64,000 nt of DNA from Flavobacteriales bacterium. GTDB taxonomy: Bacteria; Bacteroidota; Bacteroidia; Flavobacteriales_F; PHOS-HE28. The DNA lies in the NCBI GenBank assembly GCA_016713865.1, contig JADJOG010000014.1, positions 20,356 to 84,355 on the forward strand, in the 5' to 3' direction. Under the pieces are notes generated by a model that had not been told where the DNA came from, did not search any database, and saw only the letters and a list, made by a program, of their open reading frames with translations. The position numbers were made by a program, and so were the translations under genes. Positions 27,669 through 35,514 of this stretch are shown in pieces (positions within the stretch are counted from its first letter, which is position 1; each line of letters begins with the position of its first letter).

Positions 27669-29170
27669 GGCTTCACCGGGACTTTGATCCGTTGACCGGG
27701 CCGAATGCCCGCACCGATGCCATTCACGCGCATGAGTGAATCGGCATCCACGCCGGGGTAACGTTTTGCGATGCCATAAAGCGAATCGCCCTTGCGCACC
27801 GTGTACCAGGTGAATCCGTCATCGCTTTTCGACGCAGGCGCCGTTGTGGGCTTCGGCGCAGGCTTCACGGTTGGCGCCGGGCTGGCAGCAACCGCCTCCG
27901 TACGCACCGTTGCTTGATCCGTTGGGCCTTCGCCCTCTTCGCTCTTCTCCTTCTCTTTCTCGAAGCGCGTGCGCTGAGAAGGCGTCACCCAGATCACGAG
28001 TTCCTCGCCCACATCAATGTGGTCGCTCTTCATCTTGTTCCAGGTCTTCACCTGCGACACCTTCACATTGAAGCGCTGCGCGATGCGGCCGAGGTAATCG
28101 CCGCTGCGCACGCGGTAGTAGATCGCCTCGCGACCATCGGGGCCTTTCGCCACCACATCCTCGCTGGGCTCGCTTGCCTTGCGCTCGGTCTCGGCCAGCC
28201 ATTGCTGCAAGCGTTGCACGCTGTCGGCCATGGCCTCGTAGCGCAAGCGCTCACCACGTGGGATCAGCAGCGCGTGATAAGCGGGCACACGATCGCTGCA
28301 CAGCGTAGGATTCATTGCGCGCAGTCGATCCTTCGCGATGCCTTGCGCTGCGGCTATGGCGGTGATGCGCAGCTCCTTCGGCGAGCGGATGGTGTCGGCA
28401 GGCTCGAAGGGTGAAACATGAATGGGTGCTATGCTGAACTGCTCCGCTTGCGTTGCCAAATAGGTCATGGCCATCAGCAGCGGCAACGCATCGCGACCCT
28501 CCTTCGTGACTTGCAAGTGCAACAATCGTGGATCCGATTCGCCCTTCAAGCGCTCTTTGGCGCGCGTCACGTTCGCTGGGCCGCAAGAGAAGGCCATGAC
28601 GGCTGTGGGCCAATCGTTGTAGAGCGCGTGCAGGTCCTTGAGCCATCGCGCAGCAGCCATGGTGCTCAAGCGCGGATCGCGCCGCTCGTCGATCACCTCA
28701 TCGATGCGCAGGCCGTAGCGCACCGCAACGGGATAACTCAGCATCCACATGCCCGCGCCGCCTTCGCGACCTGCGGCCATAGTGTTCATGCACGATAGCG
28801 CGAGCGGCAGGTAACGCAGTTCCTTCGGCAAGCCATTCCGCAGCAGTTCGCCATCGATCAGCGGCGCGTACTCCTCCAACAGGCCCAAGGCTGCGCGCAG
28901 GTCCTCGCGGCGGGGCTCGCCTAGCAGGTTCACGTAGCGATCAACGGCGCTGTCGGCGAACACGGGCAGCACCTGGGACATGGGCTTCAGGCTCGCGTAG
29001 AGGCCGCGCGTGTCCATGGCGCGCACGACGCCGGGGCGATGCGTTCGGCGGCTCTCTTCGATGGCGGTGCGAACAGGCCATGTGGCCACAAGGCTATCGA
29101 GCCGCCAAAGCGACTGCGCGCTGGAGAGGCCCGCGCTGATCGAACAAGCGAATACGATGAACAAGCGCAT
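27665..29170 (-). CDS. LysM protein with degenerate lytic transglycosylase domain (MltD-like)
   Basis: A 501-residue exported protein. Signal peptide 1-19. An SLT/MltD-like domain covers about 90-250: LPKELRYLPLALSCMNTMAAG, then GGAGMWMLSYPVAVRYGL and DERRDPRLSTMAAARWLKDL. In active enzymes the first segment ends in an E-S-x-x-N motif whose Glu is catalytic; here that position is Leu (ALSCMN), and the GLWQF motif is MWML. The domain is therefore probably inactive and binding-only. Two LysM repeats follow: YYRVRSGDYLGRIAQRF near 340 and TWYTVRKGDSLYGIAKRYP near 448. The gene begins the O-acetylation block, so the protein may dock it onto peptidoglycan. Start ATG 29170 was chosen for the signal peptide. 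Confidence 0.83.
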   Translation of the reverse strand: MRLFIVFACSISAGLSSAQSLWRLDSLVATWPVRTAIEESRRTHRPGVVRAMDTRGLYASLKPMSQVLPVFADSAVDRYVNLLGEPRREDLRAALGLLEEYAPLIDGELLRNGLPKELRYLPLALSCMNTMAAGREGGAGMWMLSYPVAVRYGLRIDEVIDERRDPRLSTMAAARWLKDLHALYNDWPTAVMAFSCGPANVTRAKERLKGESDPRLLHLQVTKEGRDALPLLMAMTYLATQAEQFSIAPIHVSPFEPADTIRSPKELRITAIAAAQGIAKDRLRAMNPTLCSDRVPAYHALLIPRGERLRYEAMADSVQRLQQWLAETERKASEPSEDVVAKGPDGREAIYYRVRSGDYLGRIAQRFNVKVSQVKTWNKMKSDHIDVGEELVIWVTPSQRTRFEKEKEKSEEGEGPTDQATVRTEAVAASPAPTVKPAPKPTTAPASKSDDGFTWYTVRKGDSLYGIAKRYPGVDADSLMRVNGIGAGIRPGQRIKVPVKP

Positions 29171-29255
29171 GCGTGCGTAAAGCAAGAACAGGGCCTGCCA
29201 TCGAAAGCGTATCCGACGCCATCGATTTTCCACGCGGACGTGTGTGCATGCGGCG

Positions 29256-30353
29256 CTAGGCGAGCCGGTCTTTCAAGCGCAGGAATGGCTGCTCAACGAG
29301 GCGATACGCGATATGCGCGAAGAGGCAGCTGAGCAGGGCCGCGAGCAGCAAGGTCACCAAGGCGAGCTGTTCTTCGCGTCCTGTGATCCAGCGGGCCAAG
29401 GCAATGGCCGGCATGTGCAATAGGTACAGGCCATAGCTGCGTTCCCCTAGCCATGGCAGCAGCCTCCAATTGTCGAGGCGGAACACGCCATCACGCGCGG
29501 CCGAGCGTTCGATCAAGAGCGCGCAGAAGGCGATCACGATCACGGTGTTGGCAAAAGCCATCCGGAGCGGTGATCCATGCATCCACAGGCACAGCAAGAG
29601 CACAGCAAGCGGCAGCAGCTTCACGAATGCGCCACGGAGGCTCGGCGAAATGCGATTGATCCGATTCATGATCACCTCGCCTTGCCAAACCATGAGCGCG
29701 CCGAGAAGCGAACCAGCAGCGAGGAATCGCAGATTGCTGATGAGATGGAAGTACTTGGACAGTGAGTCGCTGTATCCCGCGAAGGCGATAGATCCGATCA
29801 AGAGAACGCTGATGCACCCGACGAAGAGCCGTTCGGTTCTCACCAAAGGAAGCAGCAGCCCCCAAAGCAGATAGAATTGCTCTTCAACAGCCACCGACCA
29901 TTGCACGCGAAGTGTTCCGATGTCCGGGTTGCCGTGATGCAGCATGCTGAAGTTGGCGAGGAACAGCGCGTGCATCCACCATGGGGCGGATTCCGAGACC
30001 GGGTCGCCGATCATGCGTGTGAGCAACGGGATCGCCACGAAGCCCAATATGAGCACGACGTAATAGAGTGGCCAAATGCGCAGCGCTCGCCGTGCCATGA
30101 AGCGGCCCAAACGGAAACGGCCTTCGCGCCGCTCGCGCAGCATGCGGATCGTGATCAGGTAGCCACTGAGCAGGAAGAAGAAGACAATGCCGAGCCGGCC
30201 ACCGTGTCCATCGAAGCCCATGACGACCCGAACATTGTGCGCGATCAGTCCTCCGGGCGATGGGATCTCACGCGTGGCATGCCAGATGAAAACCGCCGAG
30301 GCGGCGAGGCCGCGCAACGAATCCAGCTCGGGAAGGCGTTGCTGGGCTGACAT
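29256..30353 (-). CDS. Acyltransferase-3 family membrane protein (OafA/YrhL-like)
   Basis: A 365-residue protein with about ten hydrophobic segments. It begins PELDSLRGLAASAVFIWHATRE, the typical acyltransferase-3 start with His25 as the putative catalytic residue, and has FFLLSGYLITIRMLRERREGRF, RRALRIWPLYYVVLI and WSVAVEEQFYLLWGLLLPL, all family hallmarks. It O-acetylates sugars of surface glycans, with acetyl-CoA as the donor. It is co-oriented with the downstream MBOAT/SGNH block (about 85 bases upstream of the LysM gene), so two different acetylation routes lie next to each other. Confidence 0.9.
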   Translation of the reverse strand: MSAQQRLPELDSLRGLAASAVFIWHATREIPSPGGLIAHNVRVVMGFDGHGGRLGIVFFFLLSGYLITIRMLRERREGRFRLGRFMARRALRIWPLYYVVLILGFVAIPLLTRMIGDPVSESAPWWMHALFLANFSMLHHGNPDIGTLRVQWSVAVEEQFYLLWGLLLPLVRTERLFVGCISVLLIGSIAFAGYSDSLSKYFHLISNLRFLAAGSLLGALMVWQGEVIMNRINRISPSLRGAFVKLLPLAVLLLCLWMHGSPLRMAFANTVIVIAFCALLIERSAARDGVFRLDNWRLLPWLGERSYGLYLLHMPAIALARWITGREEQLALVTLLLAALLSCLFAHIAYRLVEQPFLRLKDRLA

Positions 30354-30387
30354 GCTTGGCCTCGATCCGCAAATACTGAGATCAAGC

Positions 30388-31425
30388 TCACTTCCCCATC
30401 ACCCCGCACAGATACCACAGCAATCGCGCGCCCACATTCGCATCCCACTCGTCTTTCCCTGGGCTTACTTCAACCATGTCGAAACCGATGATGGTGCGCT
30501 TGGCAGCAAGACGCGAGATCAAGTAGGTGGCTTCCTCGAACTGCAATCCGCCGGGCACCGGTGTTCCGGTGTTGGGGCATAACGTGGGGTCAAGGCCGTC
30601 AATGTCGAAGCTGATGTGCACCTTCTCGGGCAGCGCGTTGATGATGGCCTCGCACTGGTCCTTCCAGGTGGCGCCAGCGTATTGCATGGCACGCATGTCG
30701 GCGCTGCGCACGATGCGCACGCGATCCTTGGCGGCGAGGAAGACCTCGTTCTCCTGCTGGCAGAAATCGCGGATGCCCACGCTTACGATGCGCTCCAGTT
30801 GCGGGATTCGCAGGGCGTTGTGCATGATGCTGGCATGGCTGTAGAGGAAGCCTTCGTAGGCGATGCGCAGGTCGAGGTGAGCATCGATGTGCAGGATGCC
30901 GAACTTCTTGTGGCGCTTGGCCTGCGCGCGGAAGAGGCCCAACGGTGTGCTATGATCACCGCCCACGAGGCCCACGCGCTTGCCCTTGTCCATCCAATAG
31001 GCGCAGCGCTCTTCCACCCAATCGTTCATCACGGCGCACTCCTCATTGATGAGCACCATGGCCTTGGCGGCCTTCGCCAGCTTCTTCGCGCTCGCTTCTC
31101 CGGTTTGCGCTTCGATCACCACCGCAGCGAGCTTCTTCAGCGCATCGCTCTGCTGCTTCAGGGCCTTGGGTATCTCGTCCATGGCGATGCCACGCTTCCA
31201 CAGGCCGGGGAATTCCGGATGAAAGAGGTCCACTTGGAAGCTCGCTGCGCGGATGGCTTCCGGTCCGCGCGATGTGCCGCCGCCGTAACTGGTGGTCACT
31301 TCCCACGGCACGGGCACGAGAACGATGTCGGCTTCTTCACAGGTGAATGGGAGACCATAAACCTGGGCGTCTGGATCGCCGGGGCTATTGGGGTCGAAGG
31401 ATTTGATCTTGGCGGCTTTGCTCAT
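30388..31425 (-). CDS. Agmatinase/ureohydrolase-family protein
   Basis: A 345-residue member of the arginase/agmatinase/formimidoylglutamase superfamily. All manganese ligands are visible: His158 in VGGDHST, Asp181, His183 and Asp185 in IDAHLDLR, and Asp274/Asp276 in SFDIDGLDP. The family usually hydrolyses guanidino substrates (agmatine or arginine) to urea; the exact substrate cannot be read off, and the region RAASFQVDLFHPEFPGLW resembles the bacteroidetal agmatinase-like subgroup. The protein should be cytoplasmic. It is complete and runs in the same direction as the acyltransferase gene 34 bases downstream. It is divergent from an Omp28-like gene. Confidence 0.88.
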   Translation of the reverse strand: MSKAAKIKSFDPNSPGDPDAQVYGLPFTCEEADIVLVPVPWEVTTSYGGGTSRGPEAIRAASFQVDLFHPEFPGLWKRGIAMDEIPKALKQQSDALKKLAAVVIEAQTGEASAKKLAKAAKAMVLINEECAVMNDWVEERCAYWMDKGKRVGLVGGDHSTPLGLFRAQAKRHKKFGILHIDAHLDLRIAYEGFLYSHASIMHNALRIPQLERIVSVGIRDFCQQENEVFLAAKDRVRIVRSADMRAMQYAGATWKDQCEAIINALPEKVHISFDIDGLDPTLCPNTGTPVPGGLQFEEATYLISRLAAKRTIIGFDMVEVSPGKDEWDANVGARLLWYLCGVMGK

Positions 31426-31486
31426 GCGGGGCTCGCGGATGCGCTCAGCAACGGCGAGGCGGCCAAGGTAGCAGCCGCGCGCAGGC

Positions 31487-31495
31487 TACTTTCGC
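31487..31495 (+). promoter_or_regulatory. -7 box before Omp28-like gene
   Basis: TACTTTCGC lies 21 bases before the ATG at 31516, in the divergent region. The opposite strand has a weaker TACCTTGG at 31463-31470 that may serve the agmatinase gene. Confidence 0.5.
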
Positions 31496-31515
31496 GCGGT
31501 CACAAAACCGGTCGC

Positions 31516-32835
31516 ATGCGGAAGCTCATATGCTCTATCGCTTTTCTCAGCTCCATCGCGCTCAGCGCGCAGAACGCCTACCTCACCAACTGCTTCGTGC
31601 CACGCTATTGGAAAGCGAACACCGGCTGGGAGATCGCCGCGCGCGTGCGGAACAGCCAGAGCGGAGCGCCGCTGATCAGCTTCCGGGTCGATTACCGTTT
31701 CGGGAATGGTCCTGTGCAGCAAGGCGATTGGCAGAGCACCACGGGCATCAATCCCGGACAGTATTGGCCCTACGTGCATCAGATTCCTTTCACTTCGCCA
31801 TCGGCCGATGGAACCCTGAAGGTCTGGGTGGTGGGCATCGGAGAAACCGACCCGGCCAACGACACCCTCAGCTTCCCGTTAACCGTGATTCCTCAGTGGG
31901 CCACCAAGAGCGTCTTGATGGAGCAATTCACCGGAACCTGGTGCCAATTCTGTCCCACACCGAACGCCACCACCAATGCGCTCGATGCCGATCCGTTGAT
32001 CGTGGTGGCCAAGCACCACAATGCAGACGAATTCAGTGTGCAGAGCAGCACGGATTATTGGGCGCAGTTCAGCGCCAATTATTCGCCATCCGGCGTGATG
32101 GATCAAGAAGAGTTCGGCCGATTGCAGGATGATGCAGCCTATGACCAATGGGGCGCGCGTGCCGATCTCCGCAAGCTCGGCGTATCGCCTGTCGCGGTGA
32201 GCGCGATGCCGGCCTTCAATACATGGACACGCATGCTCGCGATGGATGTGATCGCCGATTTCAAAGCCGCGGTGAGTGGCCAATTCGTGCTGAATGCTTA
32301 TGTGGTGGAGGATCAGGTGCCAGGCCCGCAAACGGCTGGCGCTCCCGGTTATCTGCACCAGCAGGTTGTTCGCGCCGTGCTAGGCGGACCAACCGGAGTA
32401 GCGGGCGTGATCCCTTCGACAACGGTGGCCAACACGATTTACTCTGAGCAGTTCGCTCTTCAGGTGCCTCAGGAATGGAACCACACGAACCTGCGCGTGA
32501 TCGCAACCGTGAGCGAGCGCAGCGCGGCCGGCACATGGACGATGAATGTGTCAGATAACGCGCTGATCGAAGTGGGTGTGGGAGAGGAGCCGGGATTGCG
32601 CTTCGGGTTGTTCCCGAATCCGGCGCGCGATGCGGTGCGACTTCGCTTGCCATCTGATTCCCCTGCGCGCGTCAGGCTGTTCGCCGCAGACGGCCGAATG
32701 GCTTACGACAGCAGTGTTGTGCCGATCGGTGGCCTCGCGCTGATCGAGCGGCCAGCGTCAACCGAGCCGGGCCTCTTCTTGATCCGCGTTGATCAGGATG
32801 GGCGAACCGGTATGGAGCGTTTGATGCTGGATTGA
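31516..32835 (+). CDS. Omp28-like secreted protein with CxxC and T9SS type A sorting domain
   Basis: A 439-residue exported protein. Signal peptide 1-18 (ALSAQ), then a domain of about 100 residues with PRYWKANTGWEIAARVRN and a repeated beta fold, followed by VLMEQFTGTWCQFCPTPNA, a thioredoxin-like CQFC motif. The C-terminus has FGLFPNPARDAVRLRL and ends with a short basic tail: a T9SS type A sorting domain. It is a longer homolog of the protein at 15993-17036. The start is the ATG after a TACTTTCGC box, and the longer open frame upstream is antisense to the agmatinase gene. A strong hairpin follows the stop. Confidence 0.85.
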   Translation: MRKLICSIAFLSSIALSAQNAYLTNCFVPRYWKANTGWEIAARVRNSQSGAPLISFRVDYRFGNGPVQQGDWQSTTGINPGQYWPYVHQIPFTSPSADGTLKVWVVGIGETDPANDTLSFPLTVIPQWATKSVLMEQFTGTWCQFCPTPNATTNALDADPLIVVAKHHNADEFSVQSSTDYWAQFSANYSPSGVMDQEEFGRLQDDAAYDQWGARADLRKLGVSPVAVSAMPAFNTWTRMLAMDVIADFKAAVSGQFVLNAYVVEDQVPGPQTAGAPGYLHQQVVRAVLGGPTGVAGVIPSTTVANTIYSEQFALQVPQEWNHTNLRVIATVSERSAAGTWTMNVSDNALIEVGVGEEPGLRFGLFPNPARDAVRLRLPSDSPARVRLFAADGRMAYDSSVVPIGGLALIERPASTEPGLFLIRVDQDGRTGMERLMLD

Positions 32836-32843
32836 AAAGAACA

Positions 32844-32868
32844 GCCCCGCTCGCGCTGCGAGCGGGGC
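32844..32868. terminator. Bidirectional hairpin terminator
   Basis: Perfect 11-bp arms GCCCCGCTCGC and GCGAGCGGGGC with a 3-base loop, nine bases after the Omp28-like stop. The convergent PspC gene ends at 32919, so it can end both transcripts. No T-run follows on the plus strand. Confidence 0.7.
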
Positions 32869-32918
32869 GTTCAAGAGCACGGCATCCAACCCCTCGTTGC
32901 GGCCGCGCTTGGTATCCG

Positions 32919-34607
32919 TCACACTGCCATGCGGAGGAATGAGAGCACGCTGGGCAGCCGCACCTCTAGTGAGCGCTGGTCTGCATTGCGCGGCTCAACA
33001 GGCTCGTTCCGTTTCTCTTCTTCTTTCACGCCGCTGTCCTTCGGAGCTGCTATAGGTTGGCTCTCTTCGAGGCCAGCGGGGGTCATGCGCCAAGCCTTGC
33101 CCAGCATATCCCGGTCGCGCGTATTGGTCGTGTTCTCCACATCGTAGATCACTGCATCGCTTCCGCGGCGGAGGAAGACCTCCTTGCCGATGGGCACTTG
33201 CAAGGTGAATTGCGCATCCTGCCCGCGGATCCCATCGACTTGAGGGAAGCGCACCACGGGTGAAACGAAGAGCACGTCGCCCTCTTGCTTGAATCGGGTG
33301 GCGATCCGCTGCGCATTCCCCAGCGCCTCCTTGCCGTTGCGGCCATGCGATTCGCGGATGGTAATCAGACGGAATAGGCTGTCGGGGCTGGCTTCCACAT
33401 CGATGGTGGCCCACCCGCCAGCGATCAGTCCTTCGCTAACCACGATGCCATCCAGCTCGAGATGCATCGAACCCTTGTTGTAGCGGTAGTTCCAATTGCC
33501 GGTAGTATCGCCATGCTCCATAGCGTCGAGATAGATGATGCCTTCCGAGGGCGAAGCCAGCTCGATCTCGTCGCGCACTTCCACTTCGCGCCTGAACTGA
33601 CCGGCCATGGTGAATACTCCGATGACCACCGGCACCAGCGCGACGAACCACAATAGTGCGAGCGACCATGCGAGCCATCCGGGCGTGCGTGTATTCAGCA
33701 GCAGGCGGAAGCCGCCGAGCAAGATGCCGATGATCGGCACAAGGCACAGCACGATGAGCCCGATGCCGAGCCAGAGCGCGTGATCGCGACTGCCGATCAG
33801 GAGAGCGCCCATATCAAGCAGTCCCAGATCCCCTGATCCGATTCCAGCGTGCCACAGTCCGAAAGCCCCTCCGATCATCGAGGTCACGAAGCCAACCAGG
33901 AGGCTGAGGCCGGTGATCACGATGAAGATGCCGAGGATCTTCACCAGCACATGGCCTGCATCCGCAGAGCGCTTGTCGGCCTCGTTGCCCCACTTGCGGC
34001 CCAGGTCCTTCGCTTCGCTGGCCACGCGCTGGCCGCCTTCCTCGAAGGCGCGTTTCAGGTTGTCAACGGTCACTGGTTCTCCGCCCATGCGCAGCCGATC
34101 GGCAGACGAGGCCGCCATGGGCACCAGGATCCAGAGGATCACGTAGAGGAGGAATGGTGTTCCGGAGCCGAGGAAGAAGAACACGATCATGGCCACGCGC
34201 AACCACAATGGATCGGTGCCCAGGTATGCGCCCAAGCCGCCGAGCACGCCGCCCACCCATTTGTCGTCGGGATCGCGGAAGAAGCGCTTCTGGCCCTTGG
34301 CCTTGGTGGCTCCCGGCGCCGGTTCTCCGGCATCGGCGGCGGATCCTTCGCTATAATCCTCCGGCTGCCCCATCACGGCCACTACGTGCTCCACATCGTC
34401 GATGGAGACCACGTTGCGCTGCGTGCCGAGCCGCTCGCGGAACAACTCAGCGATGCGCGCCTCGATGTCGGCCATGATCTCCTCTCGGCCATCGGCGCCA
34501 TCGAATTGAGCGCGGATCCCGCTGAGGTAGCGTTGCAGGCGGTCATAGGCGTCCTCTTCGATGTTGAACACCGTTCCGCTCACGTTTGCAGTTACTGTCT
34601 TCTTCAT
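32919..34607 (-). CDS. PspC-domain membrane protein
   Basis: A 562-residue protein of the bacteroidetal PspC-fusion type. The N-terminal domain (1-95, MKKTVTANVSGTVFNIEE and EEIMADIEARIAELFRERLG) is followed by a PspC domain at about 105-165 (FFRDPDDKWVGGVLGGLGAYLG, then FLLYVILWILVPMA), several further hydrophobic segments at about 235-345, and an extracellular C-terminal beta-rich region (DUF4097/DUF2807-like) ending in an acidic tail. PspC proteins respond to envelope stress. It lies 22 bases downstream of the PadR gene, which likely regulates it. Confidence 0.87.
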   Translation of the reverse strand: MKKTVTANVSGTVFNIEEDAYDRLQRYLSGIRAQFDGADGREEIMADIEARIAELFRERLGTQRNVVSIDDVEHVVAVMGQPEDYSEGSAADAGEPAPGATKAKGQKRFFRDPDDKWVGGVLGGLGAYLGTDPLWLRVAMIVFFFLGSGTPFLLYVILWILVPMAASSADRLRMGGEPVTVDNLKRAFEEGGQRVASEAKDLGRKWGNEADKRSADAGHVLVKILGIFIVITGLSLLVGFVTSMIGGAFGLWHAGIGSGDLGLLDMGALLIGSRDHALWLGIGLIVLCLVPIIGILLGGFRLLLNTRTPGWLAWSLALLWFVALVPVVIGVFTMAGQFRREVEVRDEIELASPSEGIIYLDAMEHGDTTGNWNYRYNKGSMHLELDGIVVSEGLIAGGWATIDVEASPDSLFRLITIRESHGRNGKEALGNAQRIATRFKQEGDVLFVSPVVRFPQVDGIRGQDAQFTLQVPIGKEVFLRRGSDAVIYDVENTTNTRDRDMLGKAWRMTPAGLEESQPIAAPKDSGVKEEEKRNEPVEPRNADQRSLEVRLPSVLSFLRMAV

Positions 34608-34629
34608 GGTGGCTGTGGGTTGGCCTTGG

Positions 34630-34962
34630 CTATCGGTTGCGTCGTGTGGTCTTCTTCACGGCTTGTGCGAGTTCCTCCCAGGTCTGATCCAATTCGGTGA
34701 GGAAGCGGTCGCCCACGGCCGTGAGGCGGTAATACTTGCGAGGCGGGCCGGATCGCGATTCCTCCCAGCGGTAGGTGAGCAGGCCTGCATCCTTCAAGCG
34801 CGTGAGCAGCGGGTACAAGGTGCCTTCCACCACGATCAGCTTGGCATCCTTCAGGCTGGTGATGATATCCGACGGGTATTGCTCGCCTTGGGCAAGCACG
34901 CTGAGGATGCAATACTCCAGCACGCCTTTCCGCATCTGCGCTTTGGTGTTCTCGACCTTCAT
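34630..34962 (-). CDS. PadR-family transcriptional repressor
   Basis: A 110-residue PadR-type winged-helix regulator. It starts MKVENTKAQMRKGVLEYCILSVL, has LKDAKLIVVEGTLYPLLTRLKDAGLLTYRWEESRSGPPRKYYRLT, the conserved helix-turn-helix and wing, and a short C-terminal dimerisation helix. The start at ATG 34962 matches the family start; an upstream in-frame ATG at 35022 lies inside the operator. It is followed 22 bases later by the PspC gene. A perfect palindrome at 35010-35034 sits over its promoter, the normal autoregulatory set-up for PadR. Confidence 0.9.
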   Translation of the reverse strand: MKVENTKAQMRKGVLEYCILSVLAQGEQYPSDIITSLKDAKLIVVEGTLYPLLTRLKDAGLLTYRWEESRSGPPRKYYRLTAVGDRFLTELDQTWEELAQAVKKTTRRNR

Positions 34963-34990
34963 GTTTGGGCGGCGTTGGTTCCTGACGTGG

Positions 34991-34998
34991 CAAAGATG
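34991..34998 (-). promoter_or_regulatory. -7 box of padR-pspC operon
   Basis: CATCTTTG on the minus strand (one mismatch to TAnnTTTG), 28 bases before the padR start. A TTG lies 21 bases further upstream inside the palindrome at 35010-35034, so the operator would cover the -33 element. Confidence 0.45.
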
Positions 34999-35009
34999 CA
35001 TGCTTTGTT

Positions 35010-35034
35010 TGGTACTATGCAAGACATAGTACCA
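35010..35034. promoter_or_regulatory. Perfect palindromic operator, probable PadR site
   Basis: TGGTACTATG - CAAGA - CATAGTACCA: 10-bp perfect arms around a 5-base centre. The position, about 50 bases upstream of the padR start and overlapping the -33 region, and the ATAnnnTAT-like core (ACTATG/CATAGT) fit autorepression by the neighbouring PadR regulator. Confidence 0.75.
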
Positions 35035-35077
35035 TGTTTTGATGAACGGCGTAACCGCCGGTATGGGCGGCGTCAGG

Positions 35078-35085
35078 TATTTTGG
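35078..35085 (+). promoter_or_regulatory. -7 box before small membrane protein gene
   Basis: TATTTTGG, about 20 bases before ATG 35104. It overlaps the TTG at 35082 that would otherwise be a start codon, which argues that translation begins at 35104. Confidence 0.4.
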
Positions 35086-35103
35086 CCGTCAAATCAGCTC
35101 ATC

Positions 35104-35477
35104 ATGCGCAAGCATTTCGGAAGGCGATCGTGGCGCTCCTGCTGGTGCTCTCGATCGGCGCCTATTTCCGCTACTGGTGGGTGTTCGGCACGGGGGTGAA
35201 GGCTGGTGAGCTGAACTACGTTGTGTACAAAGGGGTGCTTTTCAAGACCTACGAGGGGAAGATGATCCAGACCGGGATCAGGAGCCAGGCGGGCAATGTC
35301 CAGAGCTTCGAGTTCCTGTTCTCGGTTGAGAGCGAGGCAGTAGCGCGCGAACTGATGGCGAACAGCGGCAAGCAGTTCAACCTGCACTACCGGGAATACT
35401 TGGCGGCGCTGCCATGGCGCGGCCACAGCGAGTTCGTGGTCGATAGCATCGTGAGCATGCAGGATGTGAGCAGGTGA
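35104..35477 (+). CDS. Small single-span exported protein of unknown function (frameshifted near its start)
   Basis: About 124 residues. An N-terminal hydrophobic anchor (KAIVALLLVLSIGAYFRYWW) precedes a soluble domain containing ELNYVVYKGVLFKTYEGKM and SFEFLFSVESEAVARELM. The body resembles small bacteroidetal proteins sometimes annotated as 6-phosphogluconate dehydrogenase, a name that is not supported here since no dehydrogenase motif exists. A frame open from TTG 35082 exists, but that codon lies in a promoter-like box. Using ATG 35104 (MRKHFG) and restoring one base near 35121 gives a normal start and a total length divisible by three. It precedes the GT39-like gene in the same direction. 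Confidence 0.6.
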
Positions 35478-35514
35478 TCCCGGCTTCGGAGCACAGAATC
35501 AACCTCAGCAACAA

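Noticed and set aside
35082..35103. TTG start at 35082 for the small membrane protein
   Set aside because: The codon overlaps a TATTTTGG promoter-like box; ATG 35104 plus one restored base gives a better model.
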